Shown piece after piece: positions 33,055-41,863 of a stretch of 44,131 nucleotides of DNA (position 1 is the stretch's first letter; each line of letters begins with the position of its first letter). The notes beneath the pieces are model-generated. The model worked only from the letters and a program-made list of their open reading frames with translations, was not told the origin of the DNA and searched no databases. The stretch comes from Lachnospiraceae bacterium (GTDB lineage Bacteria > Bacillota > Clostridia > Lachnospirales > Lachnospiraceae), in the NCBI GenBank assembly GCA_014804675.1, contig JAAUZH010000023.1, positions 1-44,131 of the forward strand, given 5' to 3'. The position numbers and the translations under genes are program-made.

Positions 33055-34226
33055 GACGGTTAGTATATTATGAAAGCAGAAAACATTTTCTTACAAAGCC
33101 GATGTTTTTTATGGTGTTGCTTTTATTAGTGGTCAATGCCATAAAGATATTTGATGTAACACAGGAACAGTCTCCATTCTCTACGTTAAGTGAACATTAT
33201 TTCCGGGAAGCTTATGACAAGCTGTATGAAATATACAAGGGAGAATTAACCGATGAGAAGTTAGAGGACATCATGGCTCTTTATCAGCCATTAAGTGAAA
33301 AAGTTGCCGGAAATACCTATTCCACAGAGGCTGAGGAGGGCAGCATGACCTATAACACATTTAGTGATTGCCTTTTTATGGAATGGTGTTTTATGAAGGA
33401 TATTAAATACGAGACTGGATATGAAGATTATGCCAATCATGTGGTAAAAAATGCTGTGGAAAATGTTTCTTTCTACAAAAGCAAAAACAACCTTTTTGAG
33501 GCAAAAGCGAACTATAATATTGCAAAAGCTTTTTATCAAAGAAAGCTTACTAGTTTTTACAATACCGATGGATTTCGGGCATTGTTCTATTATGATTTTT
33601 CCACAATTATTATCATATTATTGTGTCTGTATGGATGTTCCTCGGTTTTTATAAAAGAAGAAGAAACAGAAATGAATCTGCTGTTGAAAACCTCTTTGAA
33701 AGGAAGAGAAGCTTCATTTACAGCAAAAATTATGTCCTGTATGCTGTTTGTGCTTTTTATATGCATATTGTTTTCGGCAGAGGACTACTTACTTTTTTGG
33801 ATTAACTTTGGAGATATGGCAGCTTTTTTGGAACCGATTTATATGCTGGAGGGGTTTCAGGATACGTTACTGAATATGAGTCTGATTTCTTTTTATGTTT
33901 TATGCGTGATAAGCAGGCTGATTGGAATTTATGCAATTGCATTCCTTTTTATGATGGTTTCACTGTTTGGAAAGAATACCTTATCTGTGTTCGTGGTTAA
34001 TATAGCAAGTCTTGCGGTAATTATAGGGATATATACCGCCAATGTAAGGGGATTAAAGTATGTGAATCCTCTATCCCTGTTTTTTTGCCGTAAGCTTTTT
34101 ATAAGGCAGGAGTTTATCAATTTGTTTGATTATCCAGTGTGCAACAGTCTGTTTCCATATATTTTTTCCGGGATGATTATGATTGCTGCCATTGCTTTGA
34201 TGAGCCGTAGATGGAAGCGGGGGTGA
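33051..34226 (+). CDS. ABC-2-type permease
   Basis: This encodes 391 residues from ATG 33051, preceded by AAAGGAG. A first membrane helix (about residues 17-35) is followed by a ~150-residue external loop (LSEHYFREAYDKLYEIYKGE onward) and then about five helices from residue ~180 (FSTIIIILLCLYGCSSVF). This split arrangement is typical of ABC-2 export permeases that partner with CcmA-type ATPases. It pairs with the adjacent ATPase and with the next, larger permease, probably as a heterodimer. The substrate is unknown; candidates are the 136-residue secreted protein or a toxic peptide. Confidence 0.82.
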   Translation: MRRLVYYESRKHFLTKPMFFMVLLLLVVNAIKIFDVTQEQSPFSTLSEHYFREAYDKLYEIYKGELTDEKLEDIMALYQPLSEKVAGNTYSTEAEEGSMTYNTFSDCLFMEWCFMKDIKYETGYEDYANHVVKNAVENVSFYKSKNNLFEAKANYNIAKAFYQRKLTSFYNTDGFRALFYYDFSTIIIILLCLYGCSSVFIKEEETEMNLLLKTSLKGREASFTAKIMSCMLFVLFICILFSAEDYLLFWINFGDMAAFLEPIYMLEGFQDTLLNMSLISFYVLCVISRLIGIYAIAFLFMMVSLFGKNTLSVFVVNIASLAVIIGIYTANVRGLKYVNPLSLFFCRKLFIRQEFINLFDYPVCNSLFPYIFSGMIMIAAIALMSRRWKRG

Positions 34227-34230
34227 AAAT

Positions 34231-36357
34231 ATGGATTTAAATAAATATGAATTTCGGAAGCTGTTGCTACATCATAAATTGTTATATTTAATGGTCGGGT
34301 TTCAAATAGTTGCTTTTATTTTGTTTGCCATAAATGATAAACCGGTTAACATGGATATCGAAAATTACCTGGAAGGATATACCTATTACATGAATCAGGC
34401 AGAGGGAGAAATAACAGAGAAGACCTCTCGTTTTTTTGACGACACATCCCAAAGCTATGCTGCCATGGAAAGTGAATTTCAGACAATTTACCAGAAGGTT
34501 TCAGATGGAGAAATTACGATTGCGGAATGCAGGGAAAGAATAGAGGAACTAAATTCCTGTCTTGAGAAAAAGAAGGGTTTTCTTGTGCTCTATGAGCAGT
34601 ATGCAGATGCAAAGGAAAACAAAACAAACAGGTATCTTCTTAATACGAATGCATGGGATGCGTTGCTGTCCAATGAAAGTCTGGACATTCCTCTTGTTAT
34701 TTTTATCATGATAATTGCTTGTGTGTGCTTTGGGGTAGAGATTTATAGTGAGATGGATATTTTGCTTCGCATGTCTCAAAGAGGTGAGCGAAAGTCAGGT
34801 TTCTTTAAGCTGCTTGTAGTGATTATGTTCAGTGTCATCAGCATGATTTTGGAATATGCTGTCAGAATTGGGTTTTTACAGGTAAAATACGGGTTTACCC
34901 ATGGGGAATACCCTCTCCAGAGTCTGACATTTTTTAGAGAATATACAGGGAATGTTTCTTTGATTGAAGCAAGTCTTGGTATTTTTCTTTGGAAGATTCT
35001 TGGCTGTATTATGTGGGGCATAATCACAAGTGCACTTTTGCTTTTGTTTAGAAAATATGCACTTGCCATGATTGTTTCCATTGCGGGCATCATCTTACCA
35101 TATGTGGGAATTTCAAATGCTTCTATAAAATACTACATTCCGGGACCGCTGGGAGCTTTGCTGGGAACTGGATTTTACAGGGGCAGCAGTTTTAACGTAA
35201 GAGAATATTCCGGAGAAAAAATTTATACATTTCTGCAATTATCAGGAAAAACGAAAGCAGTTATTTTAGGAATCGATATCTTTCTTATATTGCTTCTGTC
35301 CATATACGTAATCTATAAATATGCCAATTGCTGGACTCCCATGCTTTGCTTTAGGAAAAAAGCGGTTTCCTGCATTGTCATATTGGCGCTGGGGATAAGT
35401 ACGCTGACAGGATGCGCTCCGAAAAATGCCATAAATCCACGTATATTTAATCTTGTAAACAGCACAAACTATGAGACGGCAAAATATCTGTTGTATGAAG
35501 AGTTTCAGGATGAGGGAGCCTGTGTTGTGGTAAGAGACAAAAATACAGGGGAAACAACAGAGCTGGTAAAAGATCCATATAGAGAGAATAAAGAAATAGT
35601 AAGTGCATTTTATGCAGACGAACAATATGCTTACTATTTGGAAATGACAAAGGATAGGGAAGATAAGTACATGGCAGATGACCGAGATGAAATTTCATTA
35701 GTACGGATTTGCTTAGAGGATTTCTCCACAAAGAAATTGTTTTCCTGTTCCGTTAAAACTACAAAGGGGGATATATTTGGAATTGATAAACGTGAAAATG
35801 AAAACTTTGATATTTATTCCGGCCTGACTTCATTTTTTGTATATGAAAATACTTTTTATTTTGTAACATGGGATGGCGAGGTATACGGTGTTGATCTTAT
35901 GACAGGGGACAGGAAGCTGCTATTTACCTGTGACGGGATAAATTTGTCATTTTGTAATGGGGTTTTTTATTACACAGATACGGTTTCCCAATTGGTGGAA
36001 TATCAGGCAGGGACAGGAAAATGTGTTGTACATGAGGATATAATTGCAGATGAATTTATTATCAATGTTAACCATATAGTTTATAAGGACAGGACAAATA
36101 ACAACGCATTGACATGTACAGATTTTGAGGGACAAAAAAAAGTCATAATTTGCAAGGAACAGGTTTATTTTTGTGCAGCAGATCAATCACATATTTATTA
36201 TATGGATGAAAATGAAGTTTTGCATAGGGTTGATTTTGCGGGGAAGGCCAGTAAAGATATAAAAGCTAGTTTATCATCCGGAATTTATGTGTTTGACAAT
36301 TACGAAAAGATAATTTTTTGTAATTATGATGGTGGGTTGACAGAGGTGGATAAGTAA
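34231..36357 (+). CDS. ABC-2-type permease fused to a lipoprotein-like beta-propeller
   Basis: This encodes 708 residues. Residues about 1-370 repeat the layout of the preceding permease: helix 1 (LMVGFQIVAFILF), a long charged loop, then helices from about 150. After the last permease helix (ILGIDIFLILLLSIYVIYKY) a basic loop leads to a second export-signal-like helix ending in the lipobox LALGISTLTGC, with C395 at nucleotide 35413. The remaining ~310 residues form propeller-like blades (FYFVTWDGEVYGVDLMTGDR, HIYYMDENEVLHRVDF) like the lipoprotein at 30937. It reads as a natural fusion of two cluster components; signal peptidase II could split it after insertion. It is the last gene of the cluster. 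Confidence 0.78.
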   Translation: MDLNKYEFRKLLLHHKLLYLMVGFQIVAFILFAINDKPVNMDIENYLEGYTYYMNQAEGEITEKTSRFFDDTSQSYAAMESEFQTIYQKVSDGEITIAECRERIEELNSCLEKKKGFLVLYEQYADAKENKTNRYLLNTNAWDALLSNESLDIPLVIFIMIIACVCFGVEIYSEMDILLRMSQRGERKSGFFKLLVVIMFSVISMILEYAVRIGFLQVKYGFTHGEYPLQSLTFFREYTGNVSLIEASLGIFLWKILGCIMWGIITSALLLLFRKYALAMIVSIAGIILPYVGISNASIKYYIPGPLGALLGTGFYRGSSFNVREYSGEKIYTFLQLSGKTKAVILGIDIFLILLLSIYVIYKYANCWTPMLCFRKKAVSCIVILALGISTLTGCAPKNAINPRIFNLVNSTNYETAKYLLYEEFQDEGACVVVRDKNTGETTELVKDPYRENKEIVSAFYADEQYAYYLEMTKDREDKYMADDRDEISLVRICLEDFSTKKLFSCSVKTTKGDIFGIDKRENENFDIYSGLTSFFVYENTFYFVTWDGEVYGVDLMTGDRKLLFTCDGINLSFCNGVFYYTDTVSQLVEYQAGTGKCVVHEDIIADEFIINVNHIVYKDRTNNNALTCTDFEGQKKVIICKEQVYFCAADQSHIYYMDENEVLHRVDFAGKASKDIKASLSSGIYVFDNYEKIIFCNYDGGLTEVDK

Positions 36358-36448
36358 CAAGCTGCTGTAGTTATCCTCATGGAATACTCTTTTGTGCGTT
36401 CTTGAAAAGACTGCAAATATTTTAAGACCAGTTATCTCAAAGTTTAAG

Positions 36449-36477
36449 TTGTGATAAAAAGAAAAATAATATATAAT
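36449..36477 (+). promoter_or_regulatory. Promoter of the phosphofructokinase operon
   Basis: TTGTGA (36449-36454), a 17-base spacer and TATAAT (36472-36477), 72 bases before the pfk start. Confidence 0.75.
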
Positions 36478-36548
36478 AAAATACAGTGGATATAGGAAAG
36501 ACTATCTGTATCAATGTTTTCAATAGGACGATCAAAGGAGGACGAGTC

Positions 36549-37622
36549 ATGAAGAGAATTGGCATGTTAACAAGCGGCGGTGACTGTCAGGCATTAAATG
36601 CAGCAATGAGAGGTGTTGTAAAAAGCATTATGAATGCGGAACAGGATGTGGAAATTTACGGCTTTTTAGATGGATATAAAGGGCTTATTTACGGAAATTT
36701 CCGTATGCTTACCAGTCATGATTTTTCAGGAATCTTAACAAAGGGCGGCACGATTCTCGGTAGCTCCAGAACTCCCTTTAAGCTTATGAGGGAGCCGGAT
36801 GAAAATGGTCTGGACAAGGTAGAGGCAATGAAACAGAACTATTACAAGCTGAAGCTGGACTGCCTTGTTATTTTAGGAGGAAATGGAACCCATAAGACTG
36901 CAAATCTCTTAAGAGAAGAAGGGCTGAATGTGGTGACCCTTCCCAAGACGATTGACAATGACCTTTGGGGAACCGACATGACTTTTGGCTTCCAAAGCGC
37001 AGTGGACATTGCTACAGATGCTATTGACTGCATCCATACCACAGCAGCCTCCCATGGACGTGTATTCATAGTGGAAGTTATGGGACATAAGGTAGGCTTT
37101 TTGACATTAAATGCCGGAATCGCAGGAGGAGCAGATATTATTCTGATTCCGGAGATTCCATATGATATTGATAAGGTAGTGGAAGCCATTGATGAAAGGC
37201 ATAAGAGAGGAAGTAAATTTACCATTCTGGCTGTAGCGGAAGGCGCTATTTCCAAAGAAAATGCAAAGCTTTCCAAAAAAGAACTGAAAGAAAAGATGAA
37301 AAACTATCCGTACCCGTCTGTTTCCTATGAGGTGGCAGATAAAATCAAAGAAAAAACAGGCTATGATGTACGTGTTACCGTACCGGGACATACACAGAGG
37401 GGAGGTACTCCCTGCCCTTATGACCGTGTCTTTGCATCAAGGCTTGGTTCTGAAGCAGGCAAGCTTATTTTAGAAGGACAATATGGATTTATGGTAGGAA
37501 TTAAAAATAGAGAAATCATCAGAGTGCCCTTAGAAGAAGTAGCAGGCAAATTAAAAACAGTTGCTCCGGATGCTTCTATCGTGCAGGAAGCAAAAATGTT
37601 AGGCATCAGCTTCGGAGATTAG
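36549..37622 (+). CDS. pfkA: 6-phosphofructokinase (Gly104/Lys124 type)
   Basis: This encodes 357 residues from ATG 36549, 8 bases after AAAGGAGG. PFK motifs are LTSGGDCQALNAAMRG at the start, GGNGTHKTA (phosphate-donor site), PKTIDNDLWGTDMTFGF (catalytic TIDND), EVMGHKVGFL and PGHTQRGGTP. The glycine after GGN (position 104 in E. coli numbering) is typical of ATP use, while the lysine before TIDND (position 124) is typical of pyrophosphate-type and group III enzymes. The mixture fits the ATP-dependent group III branch but leaves the donor open. It phosphorylates fructose 6-phosphate. dnaX follows after one base. Confidence 0.9.
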   Translation: MKRIGMLTSGGDCQALNAAMRGVVKSIMNAEQDVEIYGFLDGYKGLIYGNFRMLTSHDFSGILTKGGTILGSSRTPFKLMREPDENGLDKVEAMKQNYYKLKLDCLVILGGNGTHKTANLLREEGLNVVTLPKTIDNDLWGTDMTFGFQSAVDIATDAIDCIHTTAASHGRVFIVEVMGHKVGFLTLNAGIAGGADIILIPEIPYDIDKVVEAIDERHKRGSKFTILAVAEGAISKENAKLSKKELKEKMKNYPYPSVSYEVADKIKEKTGYDVRVTVPGHTQRGGTPCPYDRVFASRLGSEAGKLILEGQYGFMVGIKNREIIRVPLEEVAGKLKTVAPDASIVQEAKMLGISFGD

Positions 37623-37623
37623 T

Positions 37624-39189
37624 ATGTCATATCAAGCGCTTTACAGAAAGTTCCGTCCCAATCATTTTCGGGATGTAAAAGGGCAGGAGCATATTGTAAC
37701 AACATTACAAAATCAAATAAATGCAGACAGGGTAGGTCATGCCTACCTGTTTTGCGGTACAAGGGGCACAGGCAAGACTACTATTGCAAAGCTCTTTGCA
37801 AAAACAGTAAATTGTCAGAATCCTATAGACGGAAGTCCCTGCGGAGAATGTGCATCCTGTAAGGCCATTGCTGCAGGCGCATCCATGAATGTAATTGAGA
37901 TTGATGCAGCTTCCAATAACGGTGTGGATAATATCAGAGAGATTGTAGATGAAGTTTCTTACTCTCCTGCAGAAGGAAAATATAAAGTATACATTATAGA
38001 CGAGGTTCATATGTTGTCCATTGGCGCCTTTAATGCGCTGCTAAAAACATTGGAAGAGCCTCCCTCCTATGTGATTTTTATACTTGCTACTACAGAAGCA
38101 CATAAAATTCCCATTACCATATTATCCAGATGCCAGCGGTATGATTTTAAACGCATTACCATAGATACCATTACAGACAGATTGAAGGAGCTTATGGCAG
38201 AAGAGCAGGTGGAGGTAGAGGAAAAAGCGCTGCGCTATATTGGAAAAGCGGCAGACGGTTCCATGCGGGATGCCTTAAGTCTGTTAGACCAGTGCATTGC
38301 TTTTCATTTCGGAGAGAAATTAACCTATGACATGGTATTGGACGTATTAGGCGCAGTGGACAGTGGGGTATTTAGCAGAATGCTCCGGCATATGATAGAG
38401 AAAGATGTGTTGGGCTGTATTACACTGCTGGAGGAAATCGTCATGCAGGGCAGGGAGCTGACCCAGTTTGTATCGGATTTTATATGGTATTTAAGAAATC
38501 TCCTTTTGATAAAATCTTCCGACAATGCAGATGAAGTCATAGAAGCTTCCTCGGAAAATATGGCTCTCCTTAAGGAAGAGGCTGATATGCTGGAGCAAAA
38601 TGCCATCATGCGGTATATTCGTATTTTTTCAGAGCTTTCCGGACAGATGCGATATGCCACAGCAAAGAGAATACTTTTGGAAATGACGTTAATCAAGGTG
38701 TGCAGACCCAGCATGGAAACAAAGCAGGACAGTCTATTGGAGCGTATCAGGGATTTGGAGGAAAAAGTGGAGAACGGCATTCCTATGGCACCTGCTAACT
38801 ATGGTCAGCAGCAGCTTACGGGACAGGAGGAACAAAGAAAGGCTGAACGGCCGCCCCTTCCCAAGGCCATTCCAGAAGATATAAAAGCCATTGTGTCCAA
38901 ATGGGATGCTGTCATAAGTCAAACCTCGTCTCCCATGAAGCAATATTTAAAAGGCGCAAAGCTAAGCCTTGGCGGAGATAACTGCCTGATGGTGGTTTTG
39001 GAAGATGGACTGCCCTTTGATTATTTTTCACAGCATCAGGAAAATAAAAAAAATCTGGAGGAGCTTCTTTCAGAACATGCAGCAAAAGAAATTCAGGTAA
39101 CCATTCAGTCGATACCGAGAAATGAAAACTTTGATAACTCCTATGTGGATCTTAGTAAAATCATACAAATGGAAATCGAAGAAGAATAA
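37624..39189 (+). CDS. dnaX: DNA polymerase III gamma/tau subunit DnaX
   Basis: This encodes 521 residues. The AAA+ domain begins YQALYRKFRPNHFRDVKGQE, with Walker A CGTRGTGKTTIAK (about residue 42), a four-cysteine zinc module (CQNP..CGECASC), Walker B IIDEVHML and the sensor segment TTEAHKIPITILSRCQRYDF. Domain III and a tau-like C-terminus follow. It loads the sliding clamp and organises the replisome. The GGAG before ATG 37624 lies within the end of pfk, so the two are coupled. The dnaX-ybaB-recR order is conserved in Firmicutes. Confidence 0.97.
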   Translation: MSYQALYRKFRPNHFRDVKGQEHIVTTLQNQINADRVGHAYLFCGTRGTGKTTIAKLFAKTVNCQNPIDGSPCGECASCKAIAAGASMNVIEIDAASNNGVDNIREIVDEVSYSPAEGKYKVYIIDEVHMLSIGAFNALLKTLEEPPSYVIFILATTEAHKIPITILSRCQRYDFKRITIDTITDRLKELMAEEQVEVEEKALRYIGKAADGSMRDALSLLDQCIAFHFGEKLTYDMVLDVLGAVDSGVFSRMLRHMIEKDVLGCITLLEEIVMQGRELTQFVSDFIWYLRNLLLIKSSDNADEVIEASSENMALLKEEADMLEQNAIMRYIRIFSELSGQMRYATAKRILLEMTLIKVCRPSMETKQDSLLERIRDLEEKVENGIPMAPANYGQQQLTGQEEQRKAERPPLPKAIPEDIKAIVSKWDAVISQTSSPMKQYLKGAKLSLGGDNCLMVVLEDGLPFDYFSQHQENKKNLEELLSEHAAKEIQVTIQSIPRNENFDNSYVDLSKIIQMEIEEE

Positions 39190-39226
39190 AGGAAAAAACA
39201 AATTTTGATATCAGGAGGATATAATT

Positions 39227-39577
39227 ATGGCAAAACGCGGAGGATTTCCAGGAGGAATGCCTGGAAATATGAATAATTTAATGAAGCAGGCTCAGAGAAT
39301 GCAGCGACAGATGGAAGAGAGCCAGAAGGAGCTGGAGGAAAAAGAATTTACGGGAAAAGCTGGCGGTGGTGTAGTGGAAGTAACCGTAACGGGCAAAAAG
39401 GAGATTACAAAAGTAAGACTTGATAAGGAAGCCGTGGACCCTGACGATACAGAAATGCTGGAGGATCTGATTATGGCGGCTGCCAATGAAGCCTTGCGTC
39501 TGGCAGAGGAGGCAAGTGCGGAAGCTATGTCAAAAATGACAGGCGGTATGGGCCTTGGAGGAGGCTTTCCCTTTTAA
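39227..39577 (+). CDS. YbaB/EbfC nucleoid-associated protein
   Basis: This encodes 116 residues with an AGGAGG site. Family features: an N-terminal [20 protein letters not shown] helix, the [20 protein letters not shown] sheet and the [20 protein letters not shown] helix, ending in a Gly/Met-rich tail. It binds DNA as a dimer and is encoded between dnaX and recR as in most bacteria. The stop overlaps the recR start (TAATG). Confidence 0.95.
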   Translation: MAKRGGFPGGMPGNMNNLMKQAQRMQRQMEESQKELEEKEFTGKAGGGVVEVTVTGKKEITKVRLDKEAVDPDDTEMLEDLIMAAANEALRLAEEASAEAMSKMTGGMGLGGGFPF

Positions 39578-40173
39578 TGGATTTGTATAGCGGATATATT
39601 AACAAATTAATTGAAGAACTGGCAGGTTTGCCGGGGATTGGCGCTAAATCAGCCCAACGGCTTGCCTTTCACATTATCAATCTGCCTAAGGAACGGGTAG
39701 AGAGATTTGCCAATACGATGCTGGAGGCAAAGCGCAATGTACGGTATTGCAGCTGTTGTTTTACCTTAACGGACCAGGAAATCTGCCCTATTTGCGCCAA
39801 TGCTAAAAGAGATCGGAAAACTATCATGGTTGTAGAGAATACAAGGGATTTGACAGCATATGAGAAAACGGGGAAGTTCGACGGCGTTTACCATGTGCTG
39901 CATGGCGCAATTTCTCCCATGCTGGGAATAGGGCCCAACGACATTAAATTAAAAGAGCTGATACAAAGACTTCAGGGGGATGTGGAAGAGGTGATTATTG
40001 CCACTAACTCCAGCCTGGAAGGAGAAACTACGGCAATGTACATCAGTAAGCTGATTAAGCCTACCGGAGTAAAGGTTACCAGAATTGCAAGCGGTGTTCC
40101 GGTTGGCGGCGATTTGGAGTACATAGATGAGGTGACGCTGCTTAGGGCATTGGAAGGCAGAGTGGAGTTATGA
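39577..40173 (+). CDS. recR: Recombination mediator RecR
   Basis: This encodes 198 residues. It has an N-terminal helix-hairpin-helix ([19 protein letters not shown]), a zinc finger [16 protein letters not shown] (about residues 57-72) and a TOPRIM domain ([17 protein letters not shown], then [18 protein letters not shown]). With RecO it loads RecA on SSB-coated single-stranded DNA during gap repair. The overlap with ybaB shows co-translation. A terminator follows directly. Confidence 0.97.
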   Translation: MDLYSGYINKLIEELAGLPGIGAKSAQRLAFHIINLPKERVERFANTMLEAKRNVRYCSCCFTLTDQEICPICANAKRDRKTIMVVENTRDLTAYEKTGKFDGVYHVLHGAISPMLGIGPNDIKLKELIQRLQGDVEEVIIATNSSLEGETTAMYISKLIKPTGVKVTRIASGVPVGGDLEYIDEVTLLRALEGRVEL

Positions 40174-40203
40174 GAGACAGTGTTTTATATGCTGTCTTTT
40201 TTT
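40174..40203 (+). terminator. Intrinsic terminator after recR
   Basis: AGACAG (40175-40180) pairs with CTGTCT (40192-40197), followed by seven T residues including the end of the stem. Confidence 0.85.
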
Positions 40204-40325
40204 ATGCCGGAATCAGTCGAAAAGTTTTTTTATGGGAAAGACAAAAAACGATAAAAAGTATCAGCCTGCCTGTGTTATATATGTAAATATCATGAAAAAC
40301 ATAGAAAAACAAAGGCGGCGAAAAT

Positions 40326-41813
40326 ATGATTGAAATTATAAGAGAGGAAACTCTGAAGGAGCGGGAAGAAAGAAGAAAAAAAGAGTCAGGGGCTAAAAAA
40401 GGACAAGCGGATGACAAGCGGATGAAGGGACGGATAAAAGATCAGAAGGAAGATGCCACAGAAACCGGAAATGAGCACTATGAAGAAAGTCAGTGGGAAA
40501 ACCATGGCCTTCCTAAAAACATCAGACAAATAGGCGATAACAATAGTATAGAAAAAATCTACATAGAAGATTATGTTATGACACATATGAAACAACTGGC
40601 AGCCTATGGGGATGAGAAACCAAAGGTGCTTATTTTGTATGGGAAACGAGAAATTATAGACGGTCAGCTGTTTTGGTTTATAAGCGGAGCCGTGCAGGCA
40701 GAAGCAATTGACTCCTTTATGGATAAAATTGCATTTGACGAAAAGCTTTGGGTGCAAATTAATGAAACGGCCAATCGTTTTTTTAAAGGATTAGCCATTC
40801 TAGGCTGGGCATTTTTGAAAAAAAATAACGACAGCTATTGGGATGAAATGATTTCAAGCACTCATAAGAAGTTTTTCCGTCCGGACCAAAAGATATTCTT
40901 TGAATATATTATGAATGAACGCATAGAAAATATGTATTTATTTGAAAATGGAAAAATGGACAAGCAGCCCGGTTTTTACATATACTATGAAAGAAACGAA
41001 GCTATGCAGAATTATATGCTTGCTTATAAAGAAGAAGAGACAGAGCGAGCAGAAGAATTTACCGGTGATCAGGCAACTAAGCAATTTCGGGCTATTGTGC
41101 AGGAAAAAAAGGAACAAATGCGCAGACGGCATACGATGGGACTCCTATATGGGACCAGTGCGATCTTGGTTATGGTCATTATGGTCATTGGCATTACTAT
41201 GTTGAACAATTACGAAAAAATGCAGAATATGGAAAAGGTCCTTTATGAAATATCCGGACAAATGGAAGACGTGCAGATGGTAGAAGCGGAAGAGGATGTT
41301 GCCAATAGAGAGATGGCGGATGCTGTAGGGCAGCCGGAGGAAAATGATGTTGTAGAAACTACAGCCAAAATTATCACCAAAAGTCCGGATGATGCAGAGG
41401 CTGGAATTGTCGATAATGGAGAAACGGCGGATGATACAAATAGTGCTGTAAATGAAGAAACAGCAGCTAACCTGAGTGATGCTGCGAGCCAGGAAGCAGC
41501 AGCCCTCCCGAATGATGCCACAGGGGAAGAAGTAACTGATTCTGACAGCGTTCCGGAGGAAGAAAATACAACCTTGCCGGAAAATGGCAATCAGGATATG
41601 GAAACTCTCAATGAAGCTGCAGATAGTGGACAAGCAGCAGAAGAGGCAGCTGCCTCCATACCTAAGGAATACGTTATTCAAAAAGGAGATACGCTTGTTA
41701 AAATCAGCCGGAAATTCTACGGTACGGATAATATGATTCAAAAAATCTGTGAGCTTAACCACATTCAGGATATGGATAATATCCTATACGGAGAAAAAAT
41801 ACTTCTCCCTTAA
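40326..41813 (+). CDS. Single-pass membrane protein with C-terminal LysM domain
   Basis: This encodes 495 residues. The N-terminal ~60 residues are highly charged, followed by a cytoplasmic domain (about 75-230) with IRQIGDNNSIEKIYIEDYV and PKVLILYGKREIIDGQLFWF. A membrane helix follows at about 276-296 (LLYGTSAILVMVIMVIGITM). A long acidic, Ala- and Glu-rich spacer (about 310-445) then leads to a LysM module (EYVIQKGDTLVKISRKFYG to the end) expected to bind N-acetylglucosamine in peptidoglycan. The layout suggests a link between a cytoplasmic domain and the cell wall, perhaps in division or envelope sensing. The cytoplasmic domain is not assigned. Confidence 0.75.
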   Translation: MIEIIREETLKEREERRKKESGAKKGQADDKRMKGRIKDQKEDATETGNEHYEESQWENHGLPKNIRQIGDNNSIEKIYIEDYVMTHMKQLAAYGDEKPKVLILYGKREIIDGQLFWFISGAVQAEAIDSFMDKIAFDEKLWVQINETANRFFKGLAILGWAFLKKNNDSYWDEMISSTHKKFFRPDQKIFFEYIMNERIENMYLFENGKMDKQPGFYIYYERNEAMQNYMLAYKEEETERAEEFTGDQATKQFRAIVQEKKEQMRRRHTMGLLYGTSAILVMVIMVIGITMLNNYEKMQNMEKVLYEISGQMEDVQMVEAEEDVANREMADAVGQPEENDVVETTAKIITKSPDDAEAGIVDNGETADDTNSAVNEETAANLSDAASQEAAALPNDATGEEVTDSDSVPEEENTTLPENGNQDMETLNEAADSGQAAEEAAASIPKEYVIQKGDTLVKISRKFYGTDNMIQKICELNHIQDMDNILYGEKILLP

Positions 41814-41863
41814 CAAAAAAGATGATATACTAGACAAAACATCGGCAAAACGAGAAGGGTCAA

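Noticed and set aside
39045..39056. Run of eight A residues near the end of dnaX as a programmed frameshift site
   Set aside because: It sits about 475 codons into a 521-codon gene, later than known dnaX slippage sites, and no stimulating hairpin is evident. It may be ordinary A-rich coding sequence.
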